64,000 nt of DNA from Centroberyx gerrardi. Taxonomy: Eukaryota > Chordata > Actinopteri > Beryciformes > Berycidae. Below the pieces are notes generated by a model, which did not search any database, was not told where the DNA came from, and worked only from the letters and a program-made list of their open reading frames with translations. The stretch is taken from assembly GCF_048128805.1 (NCBI RefSeq), contig NC_136008.1, forward strand, positions 20,502,459-20,566,458, written 5' to 3'. Positions 55,906-64,000 of this stretch are shown here, one piece after another. Every line of letters begins with the position of its first letter. Position 1 is the first letter of the stretch. The translations under genes were made by a program, and so were the position numbers.

Positions 55906-58900
55906 GGTGGGTTAGCAGCTCCTTAAGGCAGGGTGAGGGTGCAGGTTCTACAGACTGACACCCCTGAAACTGCTGAGTAAAATACACTCACACCACACTA
56001 GAATGATTTCTCCCTCCATCGTATCTCTCATAATGCTGAATGACAAGGAGGGAGGCAACGGGCTCAGTCAATGATATAACTCTTCCAACCCCAAACCTTG
56101 CAGTATCGGGGTAAACACTTTCAATCACTGCAACAGTGACCCAGTTGCTCACAGTGCAGCTTAGATGTGGTATTTCATGGACATATGATCCTGAACCCAA
56201 ATCTAAAACTCATCCATGCAGAAAGCGTCCTGACCTATACGGACAGGATGTCTGAAGGCATGTTTCCTCAATACCTATTCTAAACCCTTCTGCCCAATAA
56301 GAAACACAACAGAGTTGCGATCTGGCCTGATATGGCTGTCTGAACATCCTTAAAACCGTTTATGATGGTACGCTGCTAGTTTTACACAGATTATAAATTC
56401 AATTATGCCCAACATTTCCCCACAGCTTCCATAAAAGAAGGACCAGACATGAAAATGGTTATTTTGTGCTCTTATGCAATCAGCAACATACAGAATAAGT
56501 TTGGAGAGCTTATGCAACCGCCAGTGATTGCCAACTACCACAGCGAGAGATCTAGTCTGGAAAGCAAGAAGGGGCCTCTGGGCAGATAGGATGACTGCTT
56601 ACTATTACTGTCATGTAAAAATGCTGAAATAATAAGATGCAAGATTAACCACAAATAGTATTAAGACTCGCAATTTAGCACATTAAAATCACACTTCTGT
56701 GTGATTTTTTTTTTTGCATCTTCTGACTCCCCCATCTCCTCTCATAGCAGTCGTTGATCAATGTCTCGGCATGCTGGACTCCTATGTGAGCCAATTTCAA
56801 GAATAGGCTTTCCCACCATGTCTGTCCGCTGGCTGGCTGACAGAATCTCACAGACTCATTAAGAGGCACTCTGCTGGGCAAGAGTGGGCGCATTTCACTA
56901 AACCCTGAGACTGTATATAAACAGGCTTTCACGACATCGGGCTATGTGGACTGTAAAACTGTCTACATGTATGATGCAGCTATATGAGAAGACAGTAAGG
57001 ATATATGACAGTATATGTGATGCACATTTTCAACACCAGACAGAGTGACACATTTCACAGATAGCCATTTGCAAAGCATGAGGGCAGGCCTGATTACCAT
57101 GTAATAAGACATTCTGGTTACCTAAGCACATTTGGCAGAGAGAAAACCGCCAACTCACTGCAAAGTGGAAAATCAATGTAAACGACGTTTATTTTTCATT
57201 CCTACACACACAAGTAGTGGTGAGTTATGGGACACCAAAGCTCATCAATGTGATGATAAATGCAGAGTTGTGACAGCGTATCCAGTTAGTAGCAAACACT
57301 TCAGCACAGCCCCTTCATCACTGACAGCATGATAACTGCCTCTGTCTCCCTGTAACAGCTATCATAACAAAAACACCCTGACAAAACACTGGCTGCATTC
57401 GTACTGAGTTTTTTGGGGTGTTTTTGTGCGCGAATGGGTGTGTGTGTGCGTGCGGATCCGTGTGTGTCGGTGTACGTGTGTGTGTGACTGTGTGTATCCA
57501 CGATTCTGTGTGTGTGATATTGTGAGCGAGGTGACAAATGTGTCTCACCAAGTGAGCCATTTATCAAGACTGCCCTTCTGGTTAATGAAGTCAGGGAGCC
57601 TCGGTGCACACAGAGCAAACCTCACTCCTCTCCCACCAACATGGACAAAAGGAGAGCATGAGCGATCACACCACTCCGTCTGTCTGTCTGTCTCCTCTCT
57701 CTCCCCGCCTCTCTCGCTCTCTTCCCCTTCACCAACAACAGATCGCATCGGTTAGAAAAGCTAAGAAGCAGCTGTGGCACACACTGGCGATTCAGCGTCA
57801 TTCTAAAAGGCCAAAAAGATCCAATTCTGGGTTTTTTTCGGAGCTCAGTAATGATGAGAAAATAAACACAGATCTTGCAATATGAGTCGCAGATGGAGGG
57901 TAAACACTGTGTGAGGATTTGAAGAGTTTCGTTCTGAAATGAGATATCCACGTTTGGAAAAAAAAAAAACACTGACATGTACTATTAAGAAAATTACTGC
58001 CAGCATGAAAGAAAAACACACTATGGATTACTGTTAAATTATGGGTTATTTTTTAAAAATTATTATTATTATATAAGACTGTCTCTTGCGAAATAGTTAT
58101 GCTATAGTTGATACTGGATAGATAAATCATCTGTGTATATATGAATATAGACTGATGAATTTAAGGTAACAATTTTTTGGATATATAGAATTTGAAATAT
58201 AATCCTTGATTTGTTTTTGTTGTATGTCAAAATACTGTCAGTTTTTCATTTATTTCATAAAACTAAATGTCAGTTTTGCTACTCTCTATTGCGGATTGAT
58301 ACACAATAGTGATTCAACCTATATCCAGTTCATGAAAGTTTTTCCATTTGCTGTTCTAAACACCCTGTGTCTAGTAGATACACTGTTTGATTGACAGGTG
58401 ATCTCTGGGAAGTGCAGTGCAGAAACACCACAGTGATGAGCGCTGAGCATGCGCACAAAGATGTACGAGCACAGAGGCGACGTAGTACACAATACTGGGT
58501 TGTTTTTCCTCTCTGTTCACTCAATAACCATGTCAGCAGAAGAAAGAGAAACAAAAAAAGAAAAGTGACGTTAGAGAAAGCATTTCTTACAGTGTATTCT
58601 TCTTACTGGACTGATAAGTTAGCTTGCCAGCTAGTCTAGCTGTGTTACTTACTGTTACAATCCTATATTGAGCTGGAAATTCTAGTAACTGGCCGTCAAT
58701 CAAATGAAGGGGCGGAGCTTCCTCTCCAAGCCGCTGCACTGAGATCCGGATATAAACATTGTAGCCTTGTAAACATTAATAATTAAGACTTTCCAAATAT
58801 CTTTGAAGGTAATACATGTATTCAGCACAACATGCTCTATGTCCATTACAAGTGAAATTATGGATGTAAACAAATCCACGTTGTTTACATGGAAGAGTCT

Positions 58901-59163
58901 GTTCATCTTTAATTTGACAGCGAAATAAGTAATCCAATCACATTGTGGCTTTCTCTGGTGGATTGGTTTGGTTTCCATTCGGATTCTGGATTGTGTCAGG
59001 TGCTGAGGCCTGACTCTGTGCCCAATGTCTGTGTCACTCATGCAACAAACACACAGTCACACAGATGATGTCCCTGGCATCAGACTGCCAAAGCTTGAGC
59101 GATGATGCCTTTAAGAGCAAGCAACTGGCTCACTACTGTGTTTGCTGAAGAAGACACACAGGT
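55906..59163. other. Intergenic DNA
   Basis: No gene supported. A GT-rich degenerate stretch lies at 57437-57520 and a (CTGT)n/(CT)n pyrimidine run at 57676-57732. 58400-58760 looks like old repeat ('gaaggggcggagcttcctct') without clear ends. Confidence 0.45.
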
Positions 59164-59299
59164 GTGCACACATTAAACCGAGAAAAGACAAAGAAAAGGG
59201 AAAAGAATGACTGCCAATACATTTATACTACATGTTATTTCATATCTGTAACATACTTAAATCCAACATTTATTCTTGGAGGATTTTATTGGCAGGGAA

Positions 59300-59835
59300 A
59301 AAAAGTTTCACTTGCTGGAAAGAGCAACACTAGCAGCAGTTTGTGTAGCGGAGGTTGGATTCCATTCGCTGGCTATGGGAGGAGCGAGGAGGGGAGCAAA
59401 GTGGTGAGAGCGCTGAAAATTGCTATCCTCTGGAAGCCTCGGCAAAAATGCCGGTTGTCCACTTTTGGCAGAGTTGGAGGACCAAATGGCAATCGGAAAT
59501 TATCACTCTGAGAATAAACTTTGGAGACAGCACACACAAGGCAGTCATGAAATGGAATATTTTCTTCTCTCCCTATTTTATTTCATTTTATTCACTTTTT
59601 GTGTATGTGTTTTATTTATTTTATTTAGTTTTTTGTATGTGTATGTTCTCTTTTTTGTCTCTTTCTGGGAGTTTGGGATGGGTGGGGGGTTGGAGAAAGG
59701 TGTTGTTCTAGTTCTCTGTTCTAACACACCAAAAAAGGGGGAGTGAAAAAAAAAAAAATTTTGGAACACAGATTTGTACTTTGTACTTGACATTTGTATG
59801 ATACCGGTCTCCAATAAAAATATATATTAAAAAAA
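59300..59835 (+). mobile_element. Retrotransposon-like 3' end with poly(A) signal
   Basis: A region ending in AATAAA (59813-59818) and an A-rich tail (59820-59836), preceded by a long T-rich 3' UTR-like stretch and a 13-base A-run at 59746-59758. Upstream at 59355-59560 are short open frames without a recognisable domain. It resembles the 3' end of an L1-like LINE or of a retrocopied transcript. Family not identified. Confidence 0.4.
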
Positions 59836-62800
59836 GAAATGGAATGTTTTAAATATTTCTGTCTTGACAACTGTTATTAGAAGGCGGTAAATAAGTGCAG
59901 TACATCAACATTAATTCATAAGTGAAGCCAACTTTTCAGATTATTGTTACAGTATATAGACAGTATATACCATCTACTGCATCTACAGTCTCTTGTCTTC
60001 CCATGTTCCCTTTAAAAACACTATTGCAGCCAATTATAGATAAATAACAGGGGACAACGGTAAACAACACTGTTTTGGTGTAGATTAGGCATTAAGGACT
60101 CAAAATATGAACATAGAGAGGTTATAACAGTCATAACAGACTCGGCCAGAGTCTGTATGTCTTTGTCTGTATGTACTGTATGTATTTAGGTTGAACAGTG
60201 CACTCTAGTATCACTCTCAGCTCGCTATTCTTCTAATTTCTATTCATAAAATACATACATATTACTCTTGGATATATAGGCCACTGGATCCTCAGTGGGC
60301 TCACTCATACATTAGGCTGACAACACTTGTTTATTTCAGTGGGCATGTCATATTATCCTACAAGACTTCATTAAACCGAAAGAAATGTATGTATTTGCAC
60401 GACTTAAGGGTATGTATGCGCATGGATTGAAGTATTTATTTGCTTTAATGATAATCACCTCTGGGAAACACATTTGGAGAAACATGAGGCCTGTTGAGAG
60501 AGAAAGAGAAAGAGAGGTGACATTATTTCCATACAGACTGAAGAATAATTAGGTTTCTGAACCTTGTCCACTCATCCACAACTGGGTTTGCCAGTGCAGC
60601 TGGTCCCCCAGTTTGACTGCTGGATCTGGTTTTTCGCTACATAGTGCCAGAGGAGTGCTACTCTGCTATGTAGCGTAATTGCCATCCACTCTCTAAAACA
60701 TTAGGAAGCCGGAGAAAACAATTTCATGTACATTTCAACACTAAAAGGCACTATGCCAGTGATTATTATAAATACATGAGGTGCATGGTGATGGTGTTAC
60801 TATAGGGGAGATTGCACGTTCAAAGATATCTGGAATGGTACAGCAAGTTACCCATATACAGGATTTGATTTTACAATCTTTTGTGCCATAATCCAAGGTC
60901 AGCATTCATACAGAAGCCCAAGGCAGATGTCAAAAGAATGATGTAGGCTACTAACCCACAGATGGTGACTACAAAGGACATGAGGCTATGCCATCATAAA
61001 TCTACAGGACCATCGGACAGGTAGCAGCATTCACCATTCGCTGTCACTGAGGTTATCAAGTGGGCATCTCTCATCTTATCTCACATGTTTTATTGAATTC
61101 GGCAACCACCACTAGCCTGATTGCACTTAGACTTATCCCTACTGTAGTTCCCAGTATTATTCACTAGTTTTAATCGCGTCGGCTTGGAACGGCCGGCACA
61201 GCAGTTCAGAAACCAAATTGTATCAGCAAACAATTATACCAAGGACTGAGAATAGCGTATCACTACTCACTCCAGCTACCATATCTATACTAACTCCTGT
61301 CTTAATCATAGGAGAGATATTGATCTTTCATGTCTTAATCATAGGAGAGATTTTGGATCCCAGCTGATGTCCTTGCCTTTCAGCCAGAGCAACCATGCTA
61401 CTAGCAAACAGCAAGCATGCAACAAACACACAAAAGCTAACAAGTCAGCTATGATAAGAAACCAGCAAACATGCAATACTAGCAAATAAAAATGGAATGA
61501 TGGAGGTTGATTCCTTCACTGTGAATATACCTACAATTCTCTTCTTTTTACTAACCTGATTATACGCACAAATATAATTAAGTATGCTGTGCGATAGTCT
61601 TTTATTTTGCATAATGCTTTGTGTAGGCTAAATGCTAAAGGAGAGATCTTTGAACTTATTTATCCAGTTATTTTATTATCATGAATCCACTGAATTGTAT
61701 ATCATAGCCAGTCAAGACAACACAATCCCTGTTTGCTTCCTTGCTTCCTTGGAGGAGGACACTTTCACACCACAAGCCATGGAGCGGCTGACAGGCCCAC
61801 AGATCCTGTCACACCCTCAATTAAAACTGACTTTGTGCCCCTAGAAATTGATTGTGCTGTTCCAGTTGAAAATGGTGAAACTGCATGTTCTTTTCTATGC
61901 ACAATGCACTAAATTTACAATGCAATATATATACTATATATTTCAAGTTGTATCATAGGAAAAGATAATTACTGCTCAGAGGTTATGCGAGCTCTTTGTG
62001 AGGCCCAGTGGGAAACAATGGTTCCGATTAGTTGTGCTCTGCTCTTCATCATGAATTAGTCATCAGATTAAGATGTAAATGGTAATTAGTGAGCTGGTTA
62101 TTAGTGGGCCCATGCAGGTGGTTCCCACCCCTACATTTCCTGCTGCGTCTTGTTTTTGCAGAAATCTAAGACTTTGCTTTGCTAACCATGCCAAGTGTGA
62201 AGGGCCATATATCTATTATTAGCACATCAGGCGCTGAATTGACTTTTAAAAGAGGGGAGGGATGTCAGCTAAAAGGCAAAGCCATAAAAGACACCAAATT
62301 TAATGTTGACACCCAATTTAGAGTTTTAAGACAAGGTCTCTGGGGCTGAGCCACAGGCTGAGCACAATGAAGTATTATCTGCATGAGTCCTCATAAATTC
62401 TTTGAGGATTATCCACTCTTTCTTCATGCTTTCTCTCCTACATATATTCCTCTCTCCGAGTTCTCGCCGAGAAAATAATTGCTGCTTCAAATGGAACAAA
62501 GTGAAGAACCTCATGCTATGCTCATGTAAAAACCCCAACCACCGTGCCTAGTCTAGTGGTTTATGGTTACCCAATCGTGAAGGAGCCTTCAGAGGAGTCC
62601 CTGTGGATCCCCCCTTTTCGCTGGGAGTCTAGCAGCTCTCCTCCTCCTCGCTGTCTAGCTGCCCCAGGCTGCTTCAGCCGAGATAACGGTGCTAATAGGC
62701 TGCTGCTCTGTTAGCTGTGGAGGGGGAGGGGGAGCAGATAAGGAGGGTCTGGGTGGGAGGGAAATTCTTCATACACCTTGTTGCACCGAGTCCCTCCCCT

Positions 62801-64000
62801 TTCACCCCGGAGGCGCGTCTGCCGGAGCATGTCCGCCACTCTAAACAGAGGTATAAACACCTCGTGCTGCGACTGAGCCGAAGAAATGATTATCAGCGGC
62901 AATGAAAACCCACATCACCGACTTTTCATCACTCTCTCGTCGCTGCATCGCCTCACTGTCAGCAGAGCAGCTGATAATTAAGTGAAACTTGGTGCAGATG
63001 GACAGGTTTCCTCTCTGTCCTGTAGACCTGCCCACACACAAGGCCATTAGTTCACCCAGAACAGGTAGGGCATCAATCAGTCTGTCATGAAGTGATGCAG
63101 GAGCAGACATTTCCCACTTGAACATGAGATAGCCGCCCTCCTAAATCCCACTCTGTGCCAGACGGGGAATCATTTTGGCCAGACTTCAAAAGACAGATTC
63201 TCTTATTTGGACATGAAATGTAAAGTCTTGGTTGGTCTGGTGGACGGCATACAAAGTCTCCCCCTGTTGTCACTTTCTTTAAAGGGCATAAAATGGTGTT
63301 TCGAGGTGCGCAGCCTTGAAATCCCTGTTCTCACTCTTCAAGTCTGGGTCTCCTACAGTGAGAATCTCTGCACTAACTGTCAGTTGAGGCTACGTCTGAC
63401 CCTGCTGGATTTTAGATACTTTAAAGTAAATGAAACAGAAGCAATTAAACATATGCAAGCTACCAGAAGTCAGTAAAGTGTTTAATTAAACTGAGCATCT
63501 GAGCAGAACAGTGGTGGTAGCAGTGTCAGAGGGTCTTTCAAATAATAAGGCAAAAGCCCCAGCCCTTTGAATCTAAGGGTTTTCTTAGGCTTGAATTAAA
63601 AAAAAATGTAACCACCAAAAAGTTCAGACTTATTAATTATGCAAGACAGGATGTCAGGCCATCTTTTGAGATTTGTGCTCTGAGTAAAGTTTGATTGTAA
63701 CACAGGAAGCCTTCATTTAACATGAATCGTGGCTGCAATTTTGGGGATTTATTTATTCCTCCATTTATCTTCTTCTCATTCTCAAACTGTGCCTCCTTCT
63801 TTAGAAAGTAAAAAAAAATGGTAAATGTCATTGACATTTAAAACCAAAGTCAGTCATCTTCCATCACCTGTACAAAACATCTAAGTGTTACAAGCCACTC
63901 TTGTACCTTAAAAGCACCCTTTTGTATCTGCTCTCTTCCGAAATCTGCAGGCTTTTAGTCGCACTTTTAAATTTATACAACTAAATCCATTTGTAATCCA
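59836..64000. other. Intergenic DNA to the window end
   Basis: No gene, RNA gene or definite mobile element recognised. 61990-62110 (AT-rich, TAATTA-like, no repeats) and 62560-62930 (GC-richer) may be conserved non-coding DNA. No sign of the next genes expected by vertebrate synteny. Confidence 0.45.

Noticed and set aside
53458..55968. Full-length hAT from 53458 to a 'cacccctg' at 55961
   Set aside because: Only eight bases of the ends match, the flanking 8-mers differ (tggcaccc against aaactgct), and the interval contains another repeat.
57301..58019. Overlapping open frames of 80-118 codons on both strands, considered as an exon
   Set aside because: They arise from GT-rich and CT-rich low-complexity DNA. 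There are no domains and no paired splice sites.

Overview
This is vertebrate nuclear DNA, almost certainly from a teleost fish. It is gene-poor and AT-rich, with long non-coding stretches, CA/GA microsatellites, hAT-type elements, an L2-type LINE with the teleost (GCAAG)n tail, and a tRNA-derived SINE. The two recognisable genes belong to a vertebrate synteny block. I see no bacterial, plasmid or phage features and no CRISPR array.

Layout. 1-12674 is the end of one contig and carries a complete two-exon thyrotropin-releasing-hormone receptor gene (trhr copy 1, 3668-6964, +). 12675-12874 is a run of exactly 200 N. A second contig starts at 12875. It carries tmem74 (13210-14052, -), a tmem74/trhr intergenic region with an inverted minisatellite, GA/GT repeats and a SINE, and then at 18997-31670 the same 12674 bases as 1-12674, including trhr copy 2 (22664-25960, +). 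Every pair of reading frames compared has the same offset (18996). The only difference I found is one repeat unit in an intronic (TG)n(AG)n microsatellite. The most economical reading is an assembly artefact, in which an unmerged overlap or second haplotype was scaffolded next to its twin. The genome probably has one locus: tmem74 (-) and trhr (+), head to head, as I recall the neighbouring human TMEM74 and TRHR.

31671-64000 holds no protein gene that I can support; it is intergenic DNA 3' of trhr. It contains a Tol2-like hAT element (31636-32909), a strong short hairpin (32982-33032), a decayed L2 LINE on the minus strand (about 34818-39640) split by a 1040-bp hAT element with a perfect 8-bp target duplication, two further MITEs with clean boundaries (43068-43524 with TA flanks; 46295-46593 with an 8-bp duplication), three copies of one 'gatatatcgg' repeat family, a hAT left end (53458), and a polyadenylated retrotransposon-like 3' end (about 59300-59835). 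Some low-repeat stretches look like possible conserved non-coding elements.

Function. TRHR is a Gq-coupled receptor for the tripeptide TRH. TMEM74 is a two-pass endosome/lysosome membrane protein linked to autophagy. They are neighbours by ancestry; no shared pathway is visible. I found no new biological system here. The most useful results are the false-duplication call, the exact transposon boundaries and the nested insertion.
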